Source: Rhodovastum sp963804495 (GTDB lineage Bacteria > Pseudomonadota > Alphaproteobacteria > Acetobacterales > Acetobacteraceae). Taken from it: 64,000 nucleotides of DNA. Shown here piece after piece: positions 18,344-27,645 of this stretch; position 1 is the first letter of the stretch, and each line of letters opens with the position of its first letter. Below the pieces are notes generated by a model. That model worked only from the letters and a program-made list of their open reading frames with translations. It did no database searches and was not told the DNA's origin. The stretch lies in NCBI GenBank assembly GCA_963804495.1, contig CAWDQN010000003.1, positions 186,001 through 250,000 of the forward strand, read 5' to 3'. The position numbers were made by a program, and so were the translations under genes.

Positions 18344-19724
18344 CCGGCGGTCGCTCTGGGCGCTGACCCTCGCGGCCGCCACGCCTTCCGTCTGGCTCGC
18401 GGATGACATCCGGCGCGTTTCCCTCGCCGATCTGCGGCACGGTTCCAGCCTCGAAACCCCGGTGGAAACCCTGCGCGGACGCGCGGTGCTGATCCTGACC
18501 AGGCGGCAACTGCCTTCGGTGCTGGCGGCGATTGCGCTTGACGGCATCGCCAGGCGGCTGTTGCTCTGCCCGCCGGACGTGGCGCCGGCGCATCTTCCGG
18601 CCGTCCTGGCTGAGGCCGAGGTCGATGCCATCGTGTCGGATGCACCATGCGCCTGGCCGGATGCGGCGCCGCCGGTGACCCTGATCACCTGCCGCGACCG
18701 GATCGGCCCCGTACCGGGCGCACCACCCGACCGCGGCACCGATACCGAATTCGTGCTGTTCACCTCCGGCACGGCGGGGCAACCGAAGCTGGTGCTCCAC
18801 TCGCTGCAAAGTCTTGCCGGGCCGCTGGAAGACGGCCTCGCGCCCGCGCGTGGCGCCGTGTGGAGTACATTCTACGACGTCCGCCGCTACGGCGGGCTGC
18901 AAATCCTGCTGCGGGCGCTCATGGGCGGCGGCTGCATGGTGCTGTCGAGCGCCGGGGAGCCGGTCGGCGACTTCCTGACACGCGCCGGTGCTGCCGGCGT
19001 GACGCATATATCCTGAACGCCGTCGCACTGGCGCGGCGCGCTGATGAGTCCGGCCGCCGGGCTGATGTCGCCGTCCTATCTGCGCCTGTCGGGCGAGGTT
19101 GCCGACCAAGCGATCCTGGATGCCCTGCGCCGCCGCTATCCTGCCGCCAGCATTGCCCATGCCTTCGCCTCGACCGAGGCCGGCGTTGCGTTCGATGTGC
19201 GCGACGGGCGCGCCGGTTTTCCCGCCGCCCTGCTGGACCGTGCCGGATCGAGGGTTGCCATGCGGCTCGAAGGCGGCACCTTGCGCATTCGATCGTCGCA
19301 CACCGCATCGCGTTACCTCGGCACTCAGGCAAACAGTTTGCGCGACAGCGAAGGCTTCGTGGACACCGGCGACCTGGTGGAGCGGCGCGCAGAGCGCTGC
19401 TATTTCCTCGGCCGCAAGGAAGGCGTGATCAACGTCGGCGGCCTGAAGGTCTGTCCCGAGGAGGTCGAGGCGGTGATCAACCAGCATCCGCAGGTGCTCA
19501 TGTCGCGCGCCTGGGCCCGCCGCAGCCCGATCACTGGCGCCATCGTGGCCGCCGATGTCGTGGTCCGGACGGGTGGCGAGACGGTGCCGTTCGCGCCCAT
19601 CCGCGGCGCCATTCTCGCCACCTGCCGGCGGAACCTGCCCGCCCACAAGGTGCCGGTCACGCTGCGCCAGGTGGCGTCGCTGCCGATGGACGCCTCAGGC
19701 AAGCTGTCGCGCCGGCATGCGTAA
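18324..19724 (+). pseudogene. AMP-forming acyl ligase interrupted by an in-frame TGA
   Basis: An ANL-superfamily ligase of about 466 codons. The N-terminal part has the AMP-binding P-loop FTSGTAGQPK; the C-terminal part has HAFASTEAG, GFVDTGDLVE, KEGVINVGGLKVCPEEVE and the catalytic-Lys end MDASGKLSR. Both parts are in the same frame, separated only by TGA 19014-19016 in THIS-stop-TPSHWRGALM. Reading GGA (Gly) instead would give an uninterrupted THISGTPSHW. A single G-to-T change therefore explains the break. Restart at ATG 19044 would lack the ATP-binding loop. It overlaps the ACP gene and the SDR gene. Confidence 0.78.
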
Positions 19725-20439
19725 TGTGGTGGTGACCGGCGGCAGCCGCGGGATCGGCCTGGCGATCGCGCAGGCCCTGGCACGATCCGGCTTCCGCGTC
19801 ATTGCCATCGCCCGCTCCGAGAGCCCGCCCCTGCTGGAAGCCATGGGCGCGCAGCCGGACGGACTGTGTTTCCATGCCGCCGATCTGGCGGACATCGCGG
19901 CCTTGTCCGGACTGGCGCGCGGCCTGCGGGGGTCGTTCGGACCCGTCTACGGCTTGGTGAACAACGCCGGTATCGGCACCGCCGGCGTCCTCTCGACCAT
20001 GCCGGACGGCGAGATCGAGCGGATGGTGCGGCTGAATGTCACCGCCCCGCTGACGCTGAGCAAATACCTGGTCCGGCCGATGATGGCGGCGCGGTCCGGG
20101 CGGGTGGTGAATGTGTCATCGATCATCGCCGCGACCGGCTACAGCGGGTTGTCGGTCTATGCCGCCACGAAGGCGGCGCTGGTCGGGTTTACCCGCTCGC
20201 TCGCCAGGGAAGTCGGGCCGCTCGGCATCACCGTCAACGCCGTCGCACCGGGGTTTGTCGACACCGAAATGACGCACGGGCTGGACACCCGGCAGCGCGA
20301 GAAAATCGCGCACCGCAGTGCCCTCCGCCGCATGACCTCCACCGTGGACGTGGCCAGCGCAGTGGATTTCCTGATGAGCGACAAGGCGGCGAACATTACG
20401 GGGACAGTAATGACGGTGGATGCCGGGGGGACGGCCTAG
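19717..20439 (+). CDS. 3-oxoacyl-ACP reductase-like SDR (FabG type)
   Basis: 240 aa, a classical short-chain dehydrogenase: TGGSRGIG cofactor motif at residues 7-14, NNAG, catalytic Ser in VNVSSIIA and the YAATK tetrad, then the C-terminal NITGTVMTVDAGG. It should reduce 3-oxoacyl-ACP with NADPH, or act on another alcohol/ketone. The ATG at 19717 overlaps the ligase stop by 8 bp, so it belongs to the hydrolase-ACP-ligase cluster. It is the only gene of the four with an intact frame. A strong inverted repeat follows, between it and the convergent acyl-CoA synthetase. Confidence 0.9.
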   Translation: MRNVVVTGGSRGIGLAIAQALARSGFRVIAIARSESPPLLEAMGAQPDGLCFHAADLADIAALSGLARGLRGSFGPVYGLVNNAGIGTAGVLSTMPDGEIERMVRLNVTAPLTLSKYLVRPMMAARSGRVVNVSSIIAATGYSGLSVYAATKAALVGFTRSLAREVGPLGITVNAVAPGFVDTEMTHGLDTRQREKIAHRSALRRMTSTVDVASAVDFLMSDKAANITGTVMTVDAGGTA

Positions 20440-20496
20440 GTGGGGTGCGAAGAAAGGACGGCCAGGGCTCCGGCGTTCCTTTCCTCGCACCCCGCC
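20439..20496. terminator. Large inverted repeat between convergent genes
   Basis: GGTGGGGTGCGAAGAAAGGACG pairs, with few mismatches, with CGTTCCTTTCCTCGCACCCC (shown in parts) around a GGCCAGGGCTCCGG loop. It sits exactly between the stops of the SDR gene and the convergent acyl-CoA synthetase gene, so it may end transcription in both directions. No T tract follows. It resembles the palindrome at 49784-49846. Confidence 0.6.
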
Positions 20497-22271
20497 TAAT
20501 CCGCGCCCCCGGCATTCCATGGCACAAACGCGCCCGCCGACGGATCGTCGAACCAGACCGGGTCCGATCCCGCCCCGGCATAGCCATCCCGCGCGAGCTC
20601 GGCCTTTTTCGGCTTGAACGTGGCGGTCGTCTCGATCGCGCCACAGAGGCGCACGAACAGAGGGCGGGCATAGCTGGGCAGGCTGGCGTGGACGTGCTGG
20701 CGGAACGCCGGCAGGCTGAACGTGTGGTCCACCACCAGAGCGGCCATGCCGGCTTTGCCTTCGGTCCCCGGCACCGCCACGCCATACACCAAAGTGTCCA
20801 GCACGCCTGGACAGGCGCCGAGGATGGATGCCACCTCGGTGGTGGAGACATTTTCACCGCGCCAGCGGAACGTGTCGCCCAGCCGGTCGACGAAGTAATA
20901 ATATCCGGCGGCGTCCTTGCGCAGCAGGTCTCCGGTGCGGAACCAGCGATCGCCGGGCTCGAACACGTCGTGCAGGATTTTCCGCGCCGATGCGGCGGGA
21001 TCGGTATAGATGTCGCGCGTTCCGGATGGCGCGGCGTCGAACCGGCCGATGGCCTCGCCCGGCTCGCCGGGGGCGCAGGGGATGCAGCGTCCCACCGCGT
21101 CACGCTTCGCCTCGCCGCTGTCCATGTCGCATTGAATCAGCGCGACCGGGAAGCGGTGCGCCAGGAAGGGCGGCACGCGGCCGATCGCGCCGGGTTTGCC
21201 GTCGCAGTTATAAAGCGACACGCCGCCTTCGGTCGCCGCGTAGAACTCCAGGATGCGGGGAATTTTGCAGCGCTCCTGGAACGCCGGCCAGACATCGCCG
21301 CGCAGCCCGTTGCCGCAGAACAGGCGGACGGCGTGGGAGGTCTCCGCCGGGGGGGGCGGGGCGTGCAGCAAATAGCGGCACATTTCGCCAATGTACTGGA
21401 CGATCGTGCAGCGCGTTTGCGCAACGTCCTCCCAGAAGCGGGAGGCCGAGAAGCGTTCGCGGATGACCACCGACCCGCCGGCGAGCAGCATCGCCCCGAC
21501 CGCCACCACGCCGCCGACGCTATGGTACATCGGCAGGCAGTCGTACAGCCGGTCGTCCGGCTGCGCATCCATCATGCCGGCGAACCAGGCGCTCCATTCC
21601 AGCACGCGCGCGTGGCCGACATGCGCGGCCTTCGGCAGGCCGGTGGTGCCCGAGGTGTAGATCAGCAGCGCCCGGTCGCGCGCCGGCGGCGCGTCGGAAC
21701 CGGGTGGCACGCCGTCGCGCAACCCGGTCGCGATGTCCATCCTGGGGATCTCCGCCGGCCCCTCGCCGTGCACCCACCAGCGCGTCGCCGGCGGCAATTC
21801 CGCCATCACCGCGCGGGCGCGCTCCAGCATCGAGGTTGCGACGATGACATGACCGGCCGCCGCGCTGCGAATGCAATGGACGAGCGCCCCGCCCAGAATA
21901 TGGGTGTTCAGCAGCGCGACCACGCAGCCCGCTTGGGTCAGTCCGAGCCAGATCGCGACATAGTCGGGCTGGTTCGGCATCAACAGACCGACGACATCGC
22001 CGCCCCCGAGCCCCTGCGCGCGGGCCCATTGCGCGGTGCGGCCGATGCGGGCCGCCAATTCGCCATAGGTGAGCTGCGCGTCGGTGCCGATCAACGCCGG
22101 TGCGCTGCCGCGGGTGCCCGCAACCGTCTGCACCACCGACGCCAGCGTGGCATCCGGCGTGGCGCGCAGCCGTTCGGTGGCCTGCAGCGCACGCACCCAG
22201 TCCTGCAAAGCAGCGCCGCCGGGCCGCCGCCGGGGTCCGGTCATGCCGGCCTGCTCAGAGTCGCCGGACAT
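20496..22271 (-). CDS. Long-chain/very-long-chain acyl-CoA synthetase (FATP-like)
   Basis: 591 aa. The AMP-binding loop is YTSGTTGLPKAA; further family motifs are FYAATEGGVSLYN, GDRWFRTGDL, FVDRLGDTFRWRGENVSTTE and the C-terminal Lys in TATFKPKK. The YNCDGKPGAIGR and FRWRGENVST pattern is closest to the fatty-acid transport/very-long-chain synthetase group. It activates fatty acids to acyl-CoA with ATP. The start is unsure: ATG 22271 overlaps the upstream binding-protein gene by 17 bp, whereas ATG 22244 begins 10 bp after its stop. It is probably cotranscribed with that gene. Confidence 0.88.
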   Translation of the reverse strand: MSGDSEQAGMTGPRRRPGGAALQDWVRALQATERLRATPDATLASVVQTVAGTRGSAPALIGTDAQLTYGELAARIGRTAQWARAQGLGGGDVVGLLMPNQPDYVAIWLGLTQAGCVVALLNTHILGGALVHCIRSAAAGHVIVATSMLERARAVMAELPPATRWWVHGEGPAEIPRMDIATGLRDGVPPGSDAPPARDRALLIYTSGTTGLPKAAHVGHARVLEWSAWFAGMMDAQPDDRLYDCLPMYHSVGGVVAVGAMLLAGGSVVIRERFSASRFWEDVAQTRCTIVQYIGEMCRYLLHAPPPPAETSHAVRLFCGNGLRGDVWPAFQERCKIPRILEFYAATEGGVSLYNCDGKPGAIGRVPPFLAHRFPVALIQCDMDSGEAKRDAVGRCIPCAPGEPGEAIGRFDAAPSGTRDIYTDPAASARKILHDVFEPGDRWFRTGDLLRKDAAGYYYFVDRLGDTFRWRGENVSTTEVASILGACPGVLDTLVYGVAVPGTEGKAGMAALVVDHTFSLPAFRQHVHASLPSYARPLFVRLCGAIETTATFKPKKAELARDGYAGAGSDPVWFDDPSAGAFVPWNAGGAD

Positions 22272-23853
22272 TCCAGAACAGCGACAAGCCCGTGAGCGTG
22301 CCGACCAGGTTCTTGCGCTGAACGGTCGGCTGTGTGAACGAGCCGAGCGGGAGGAACGGCACGTCCACGAAGGCCTGCGCCTGAATCTCGGCGGCGATGT
22401 GTTGCCGGGCGGCCGTGTCGTCGGTCGCCAGCCATGCGTCCCGCAATGCTTCCAGCCTGGGGGCGGTGGGCCAGCCGAACCACCCCGCGGTGCCGTTGCC
22501 TCGCAACGCGAGGTGTGCCGCCGGACTGGACATGTCGACGCCGGTGAAGGTGGTGAAGAACACGTTCCAGCCGCCCTGCCCCGGCGGTGCCTTGCTCGCC
22601 CGGCGCTGGATCACCGTGCCCCAGTCCATGTCCTGCAGGTCGACGTTCAGACCGCATCGCTTGAGCATGTCTGCCGCGACATTGGCAAGGGCGCTGATAC
22701 GCGGATAGTCGGTGGGGTTCATGACCACCACGGCCTCGCCACCATAGCCGGCCTGGCGAATCTCGCGCCGGGCGCGCTCGGTATCCCGCGGGCCGGTGAT
22801 CGCCGCCATGCCGGCGTCGCTGGCCATCGGTGAGCCGGGGGCGAAGAAACCGACATCGCCGCGCCAGGACCCGGTCGCGTTGCCGGCGATGGCCTGCATG
22901 AAATCGGCCTGGTTCAGGGCCGGCAACAGAGCGCGGCGGATCGCCGGGTTGTCGAATGGCGGAAATAAATGGTTCAGCCGCATCAGGCCGATATTGCCAT
23001 TGACCTCCACCACCGAAATCCGCAGGTCCGGCGCGCGGCGCATCTGCGGCAGCAGGTCGAATGACGGTTGCTCCCACCAGTCGGCTTCGCCGGCCTGCAT
23101 GGCGGCGGCGGCCGTCGCCAGGTCGGGGATGACGATCCATTCGATCCGGTCGAAATGTGCGATCTTCGGCCCGGCGGTGCAGGCGACGACCCCGTTCTCG
23201 CGCGGGCGGTAGCGGTCAAACCGCTGGTAGACGGCGCGGCTGCCGACCATCCGCTCGTCGGCGAGGTAGCGGAACGGGCCGCTGCCGACCATGTCCGTGA
23301 CCTGCCGGAACGGATCGGTGCTCGCCAGCCGTTCCGGCATGATCGGCAGCATATTGATGCCGACCTTGCCGAGCGCCTCCGGCAGCATCGGGAACCGCGC
23401 CTTCAGGCGGAACACAATGGTCTTGTCGTCGCTGGCGGACAGCTCGTCGGTGACGCTCATCAGTGTCTGGCCGAACGCGTCCCGCCGTGCCCAGCGGCGT
23501 ATGCTGGCGACGCAATCGCGGGCAAGCACCGGTGTTCCGTCGTGAAACAGCAGCCCGTCGCGCAGCCGCAGCCGCCAGAGCCGGCCGTCACACTCGGTGA
23601 CGGCGCCCTCCACCATTTGCGGCTGCACCCGCAAGGCGTCGTCCTGGCCGTAGAGTGTGTCGAACACAAGGTAGCCGTGGTTGCGGGTGACGTAGACGGA
23701 GGTCCACACCGGATCGAGCCCGGTCACATCGGCCTGCGGGATGAACCTGAGCACGGTCGCTGCCTGCGCCCGGGCGATTTGGGGTGCCGCGAGACTTCCG
23801 CTGGCCAGTTGCACGAACGAACGCCGTTTCAGGGGGGGCGAAGGCGATGTCAT
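22255..23853 (-). CDS. Extracellular solute-binding protein, family 5 (peptide/nickel type)
   Basis: 532 aa from ATG 23853, chosen because it opens a Tat-like signal (KRRSFVQLASGS ... QIARAQA); ATG 23970 would add an unrelated leader. Family-5 features: DPVWTSVYVTRNHGYLVFDTL, GRLWRLRLRDGLLFHDGTPV, DDKTIVFRLKARFP, GSGPFRYL and NLVGTLTGLSLFWNVRRL at the end. It binds a peptide or similar solute in the periplasm for an ABC importer, but no permease or ATPase genes are adjacent. The acyl-CoA synthetase gene follows directly. Confidence 0.9.
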   Translation of the reverse strand: MTSPSPPLKRRSFVQLASGSLAAPQIARAQAATVLRFIPQADVTGLDPVWTSVYVTRNHGYLVFDTLYGQDDALRVQPQMVEGAVTECDGRLWRLRLRDGLLFHDGTPVLARDCVASIRRWARRDAFGQTLMSVTDELSASDDKTIVFRLKARFPMLPEALGKVGINMLPIMPERLASTDPFRQVTDMVGSGPFRYLADERMVGSRAVYQRFDRYRPRENGVVACTAGPKIAHFDRIEWIVIPDLATAAAAMQAGEADWWEQPSFDLLPQMRRAPDLRISVVEVNGNIGLMRLNHLFPPFDNPAIRRALLPALNQADFMQAIAGNATGSWRGDVGFFAPGSPMASDAGMAAITGPRDTERARREIRQAGYGGEAVVVMNPTDYPRISALANVAADMLKRCGLNVDLQDMDWGTVIQRRASKAPPGQGGWNVFFTTFTGVDMSSPAAHLALRGNGTAGWFGWPTAPRLEALRDAWLATDDTAARQHIAAEIQAQAFVDVPFLPLGSFTQPTVQRKNLVGTLTGLSLFWNVRRL

Positions 23854-24177
23854 TGCGATGTGGCCAATCTCGCCATCAATTTCCGGTGGCTGAATACGAC
23901 GCCGCCGGCCTGACGACCACCTGCAGCCGTTGGCCGGGACATCGAAAACCCGCCGGGCGGTTATCATCAACGCGCCGTCGTCTACGGTGCGGGTTAGAAA
24001 AAATCCTTAATCATTTCGACAAATATTCCAGATCCAGGCGCGGTGCTGGAGGGGTCTCTCTGGAACGCGGTCTCAACGTAGGGGATCAAAGGGTCAACCG
24101 ACCCGTGGCGCGAAGCAGCGCTGCAGGCTGGCGCGCCTGCACGGCAAATCTCTGTCTTCCTCGCCGGCCCGGCGCCG
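23854..24177. other. Intergenic region, no gene seen
   Basis: About 325 bp between merR (ending) and the solute-binding protein gene (starting), both minus strand. Around 23995-24035 it is AT-rich (AAAAAATCC, ATTTCGACAAATATTCC). On the minus strand this gives a T6 run that might belong to a terminator of the ihfA-merR operon or to the next promoter. No tRNA fold and no coding potential were recognised. Confidence 0.5.
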
Positions 24178-24735
24178 CTACGGCAGCAGCGCCCGCAGCG
24201 CCTCAAGTTCCGTCAGGGTCCGGACCAGCACCGCGCGCAGCCGCTCGGCCTCGGGGTCCTTCGGTCGCCCCGGCCGCGGTGTGGGAAGCTTGTCATCCAC
24301 CAGTCCGGGCATGTGCAATTGCCGCTCCTCCGCATCCTCCGGCGGTTCCGCGTCCCGCTCGGCTTCCGCCGCGGCCCGCTCGTCCGGGGTGGCGGGTGGG
24401 ATGTCGTCCGACAGCCGGCCGCCACCCTCACGCAGCAGCCGTTGCACGCCCTTGATCGTATAGCCCTGGATGTAGAGCAGATCGGAAATCCGCCGCAGCA
24501 GCGCAATGTCGTCGGGCCGGTAGTAGCGGCGGCCGCCGCCGCGCTTGAGCGGCTTCACCTGGGGAAACTTGGTCTCCCAGAACCGCAGCACATGCTGCGG
24601 AATGTGAAGTTCGTCGGCAACCTCGCTGATGGTGCGGAACGCGTTCGGCGCCTTCTTCGGTTTGGCGCGCGCCGGATCGTGCGCGCCGCCGCCCTCGCCG
24701 TCATCGACGGGGCGCATGACCACAACAGAGGTCAT
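24178..24735 (-). CDS. MerR family transcriptional regulator
   Basis: 185 aa. The winged-helix MerR DNA-binding domain spans about residues 32-105: FRTISEVADELHIPQHVLRF, then KPLKRGGGRRYYRPDDI and LLYIQGYTIKGVQRLL. No effector-binding Cys pattern is visible; the C-terminal part is acidic and Pro-rich. The gene directly follows ihfA with a 4-bp ATGA overlap, an arrangement common in alphaproteobacteria. Regulon unknown. Confidence 0.9.
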   Translation of the reverse strand: MTSVVVMRPVDDGEGGGAHDPARAKPKKAPNAFRTISEVADELHIPQHVLRFWETKFPQVKPLKRGGGRRYYRPDDIALLRRISDLLYIQGYTIKGVQRLLREGGGRLSDDIPPATPDERAAAEAERDAEPPEDAEERQLHMPGLVDDKLPTPRPGRPKDPEAERLRAVLVRTLTELEALRALLP

Positions 24736-25049
24736 TCATCATCTCCGCCAGCCTCGGGCGGCGCGGTGTGGTTCACATGCGCCTTCAGCACCTGGCTCGG
24801 ACGGAACACCAGAACCCGGCGCGGCAGGATCGGAACCTCCACCCCGGTCTTCGGGTTACGGCCGATCCGCCGCCCCTTCTGGCGCACAGAAAACGTTCCG
24901 AACCCGCTGATTTTCACGGATTCCCCCGCCTCAAGCGCAGTGGACATCCGCTCCAGCACGAGTTCCAGGAGGTCGGCCGATTCATTGCGTGACAAACCGA
25001 CCTGGGTGTAGATGCTCTCGGCGAGCTGGGCGCGCGTGACGGTGTTCAT
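24732..25049 (-). CDS. ihfA: Integration host factor subunit alpha
   Basis: 105 aa. N-terminal MNTVTRAQLAESIYTQVGLS and ISGFGTFSVRQKGRRIGRNP with the beta-arm proline TGVEVPILPRR are diagnostic of IHF/HU proteins, and the length fits IHF-alpha. With IHF-beta it bends DNA at specific sites and acts in replication, transcription and recombination. It is coupled to merR and lies in the conserved plsX-fabH-ihfA-merR order. Confidence 0.95.
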   Translation of the reverse strand: MNTVTRAQLAESIYTQVGLSRNESADLLELVLERMSTALEAGESVKISGFGTFSVRQKGRRIGRNPKTGVEVPILPRRVLVFRPSQVLKAHVNHTAPPEAGGDDE

Positions 25050-25231
25050 GCCGCAACGCTAGAAAGCCTGAAGCGACTCGTCAATAAAGGTTCGAAGATC
25101 AAGCGCTTGGAGCGGGGGTTCGAAGGGGCCAGGGAGCTGCCCTGAACCGCGCCACTTTAAGAGTGGGTTGCAAGCGCCTCTCGGCCGCTCGCGGGTTCGG
25201 CATCACGATGGGACTCAGCTGATCCTAGTAG

Positions 25232-25325
25232 AGCGTTCCACCGGTCCCAGGCCGCGCAGCGCGCCTTTGGCGCGACGGTTTGCCCTGGACCCGGCAAGCG
25301 CCGTAGGCCCTTGGAACCCTTGATT
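25232..25325 (-). repeat. Dispersed GGGTCC double-hairpin repeat, copy B
   Basis: Read on the minus strand this is GGGTTCCAAGGGCCT, then CGGCGCTTGCC, GGGTCCAGGGCAAACC and a CGCGCC/GGCGCG hairpin. It fills the gap between fabH and ihfA. The rest of the 293-bp gap must hold the ihfA promoter; no clear -35/-10 was seen. Confidence 0.75.
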
Positions 25326-25342
25326 CCTTACCCTGGCCTTGC

Positions 25343-26326
25343 TTACAAACGCACCAGCGCCGATCCCCAGGTCAGGCCGCCGCCAAGCGCCTCCATCAGC
25401 ACCAGGTGCCCGCGCCGGATACGGCCGTCGCCATAGGCCTCGGCCAGAGCCAGCGGGATCGAGGCGGCGGAGGTGTTGGCGTGGCGGTCCACGGTCAGCA
25501 CCACCCGGTCGGCCGGAAGGCCCAGCTTGCGGCCGACGCCGTCGATGATGCGGGCATTCGCTTGGTGCGGGACCAGCCAATCAACTTCCGCGGCGGTCAG
25601 CCCGTTGGCCGCGAGCGCCTCGGAAACCGCGTCGGACAGGCGGGTCACGGCGTGGCGGAACACCTCGCGGCCGTGCATCACCAGATGGCCGGTCAGCTCC
25701 GGGCGGCCGATCGCGCCGTCGACATACAGGATGTCGCCCAGCCTGCCGTCGCTGTGCAAATGGGTCGACAGAATGCCGGCCACCGCCGATCCCGCCGCCG
25801 CCGGCTCCGGCGCCGCCGCGCCGGCGCGCAGGAACACCGCGCCGGCGCCGTCGCCGAACAGCACGCAGGTGCCGCGGTCCTGCCAGTTCAGCAGGCGGGA
25901 GAAAACCTCCGCGCCGATCACCAGCACGCCGCGCGCCTGACCGGAGCGCACCAGCGCATTGGCCATCGACAGGGCATAGATGAAGCCGCTGCACGCCGCC
26001 GACAGGTCGAAAGCGAAGCCGCCGGCGCCCAGCTCGGCCTGCACCCGCACGGCGGTGGCCGGGAAGACCTGGTCGGGCGTGGAGGTGCCGAGCACGATGG
26101 CATCGACTTCGGAGGCGTCCGCGCCGGCGTCGGCCAGGGCGGCGCGGGCGGCGGCGGTCGCCATGAACGCACAGGTTTCGTGCGCGGCAGCCAAATGGCG
26201 CTGGCGGATGCCGGTGCGCTCGCGGATCCAGGCATCCGAGGTGTCGACCCGCCCGGCCAGCGCGTCGTTGCTCACCACGGTCTGCGGCAGATAGCCGCCG
26301 ATACCGGCCAGCACCGCCCGCGCCAT
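25343..26326 (-). CDS. fabH: Beta-ketoacyl-ACP synthase III
   Basis: 327 aa from ATG 26326, the normal FabH length; upstream in-frame ATGs (26446, 26551) would add 40-75 low-complexity residues and overlap plsX. The catalytic triad is visible: Cys112 in LSAACSGF, His254 in PHQAN, Asn284 in HANTSAAS. The end GGGLTWGSALVRL is typical. It condenses acetyl-CoA (or another starter) with malonyl-ACP to begin fatty-acid synthesis. It follows plsX by 46 bp in the same orientation. Confidence 0.95.
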   Translation of the reverse strand: MARAVLAGIGGYLPQTVVSNDALAGRVDTSDAWIRERTGIRQRHLAAAHETCAFMATAAARAALADAGADASEVDAIVLGTSTPDQVFPATAVRVQAELGAGGFAFDLSAACSGFIYALSMANALVRSGQARGVLVIGAEVFSRLLNWQDRGTCVLFGDGAGAVFLRAGAAAPEPAAAGSAVAGILSTHLHSDGRLGDILYVDGAIGRPELTGHLVMHGREVFRHAVTRLSDAVSEALAANGLTAAEVDWLVPHQANARIIDGVGRKLGLPADRVVLTVDRHANTSAASIPLALAEAYGDGRIRRGHLVLMEALGGGLTWGSALVRL

Positions 26327-26372
26327 GGACGGCTGAGGCTGCCCCGCATGCGCAGACACACCCAGCCCGGCT

Positions 26373-27539
26373 TCAGCCGGCAGCCGCGATGCGTGGCCCT
26401 TCGTCGCTGCCGGGGGGGCTGGAGGCTGCGCTGCCTGCTGGTCCATTCTGGGGTTCCGATTCCGCCGGCCCGTTGCGGGCCTGGAAAGTTTGCCGCGGCA
26501 CCCCCGGGAGTTGCGGGCCAATCCGGCCGAGACCCTCGCGGATGCGGTCATTGAAATGATGCACGACCATGTCCATGGCCACGTCGACCGCGTGCGCGAA
26601 GCCGGGGCCGTCGGTGCCGCCGTGCGATTTGACCGCCACGCCGTTCAGCCCGACCATGACGGCCCCATTGTAGCGCCGCGGGTCCACCAGCTCGCGCAGA
26701 CGTTCCAGCTCGGAGCGGGCCAGCAGATAGCCCAGCTTGGCCGACAGCGAAGCGGTGAACGCCTGGCGCAGCAATTGCAACACCAGCTTGGCGGTACCCT
26801 CGGTGGCCTTCAGCGCGACATTGCCGGTGAAGCCGTCGGTGACGATGATGTCGGTGGTGCCGGCGGCGATGTCGTGGCCTTCGACGAAGCCGTGGAACTG
26901 CGGTCCAAGCGGGCTTTCGCGCAGCAGGTCGGCGGCGGCGCGGACACGGTCGTCGCCCTTCAGCTCCTCGGAGCCGACATTCAACAGGCCGATCGTCGGC
27001 GCGGTCAGGCCCAGCACGGTGCGGGCGAACACGTCGCCCATAACGGCGAACTCAACCAGGTTGCGGGTGTCGCACACGACGTTGGCGCCGAGGTCGAGCA
27101 TCACCACGTCGCCGCGCACGGAGGGAGTGATCGCCGCCATTGCCGGGCGGTCGATGCCGGACATGGTCTTGATGACGATCTTGGACAGCGCCAGCAGCGC
27201 CCCGGTGTTGCCGGCCGAAATCACCCCGGAGGCTTCGCCGCGGGCAACCGCATCGATCGCCACCCGCATCGAGGCGTTGCGCATCCGCAACGCCGCGGTG
27301 GGCTTGAGGTCGCTGCCGATGGTATCGGGCGCGTGGCGGACCGTGCAGGCGGCGGCCGCGCGGGTGTACTGCCGCAGCAGCGGCGCCAGCCTTGCCTCAT
27401 CGCCCACCAGCAGGAACCGGGCCGCTGGGTGGCGTTCGGCGGCGATGTCGATGCCGTGCACCACGATCGCCGGCGCCTTGTCCCCGCCCATCGCATCGAC
27501 CGCGAGCGTGAACGGGCTTGCAGCGCCGGGTTCGGTCAT
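26373..27539 (-). CDS. plsX: Phosphate acyltransferase PlsX
   Basis: 388 aa. Typical stretches: LAVDAMGGDKAP at the N-terminus, VISAGNTGALLALSK, VMLDLGANVVCD, GLLNVGSEELKGDD, IVTDGFTGNVALKATEG and VGLNGVAVKSHGGTD. It makes acyl-phosphate from acyl-ACP for PlsY-dependent phospholipid synthesis, at the cytoplasmic membrane surface. The last 40 residues are a Pro/Gly/Ser-rich tail beyond the conserved domain. It lies between rpmF and fabH, the common arrangement. Confidence 0.95.
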   Translation of the reverse strand: MTEPGAASPFTLAVDAMGGDKAPAIVVHGIDIAAERHPAARFLLVGDEARLAPLLRQYTRAAAACTVRHAPDTIGSDLKPTAALRMRNASMRVAIDAVARGEASGVISAGNTGALLALSKIVIKTMSGIDRPAMAAITPSVRGDVVMLDLGANVVCDTRNLVEFAVMGDVFARTVLGLTAPTIGLLNVGSEELKGDDRVRAAADLLRESPLGPQFHGFVEGHDIAAGTTDIIVTDGFTGNVALKATEGTAKLVLQLLRQAFTASLSAKLGYLLARSELERLRELVDPRRYNGAVMVGLNGVAVKSHGGTDGPGFAHAVDVAMDMVVHHFNDRIREGLGRIGPQLPGVPRQTFQARNGPAESEPQNGPAGSAASSPPGSDEGPRIAAAG

Positions 27540-27645
27540 CGCCGGTCCCCCCAGCCCGAAGCGGCCGGGCGCGATGCCTGCCGGCGCAAGAAGGCCGGGA
27601 GGCGGTTATGCGTCATCGACGGATGCTGCACCGGAGCGCACTCGA

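Noticed and set aside
19014..19016. TGA as a selenocysteine codon
   Set aside because: The position reads as Gly in an otherwise continuous motif, ligases of this type have no catalytic Cys there, and neighbouring genes are also damaged.
19866..22295. Plus-strand 809-codon frame across the SDR and acyl-CoA synthetase genes
   Set aside because: Mixed Arg/Gly-rich shadow crossing two genes of opposite orientation.
25085..25130. GGTTCGAAG and GGGGTTCGAAG words suggesting a tRNA T-arm
   Set aside because: No matching acceptor, D or anticodon arms could be folded around them.
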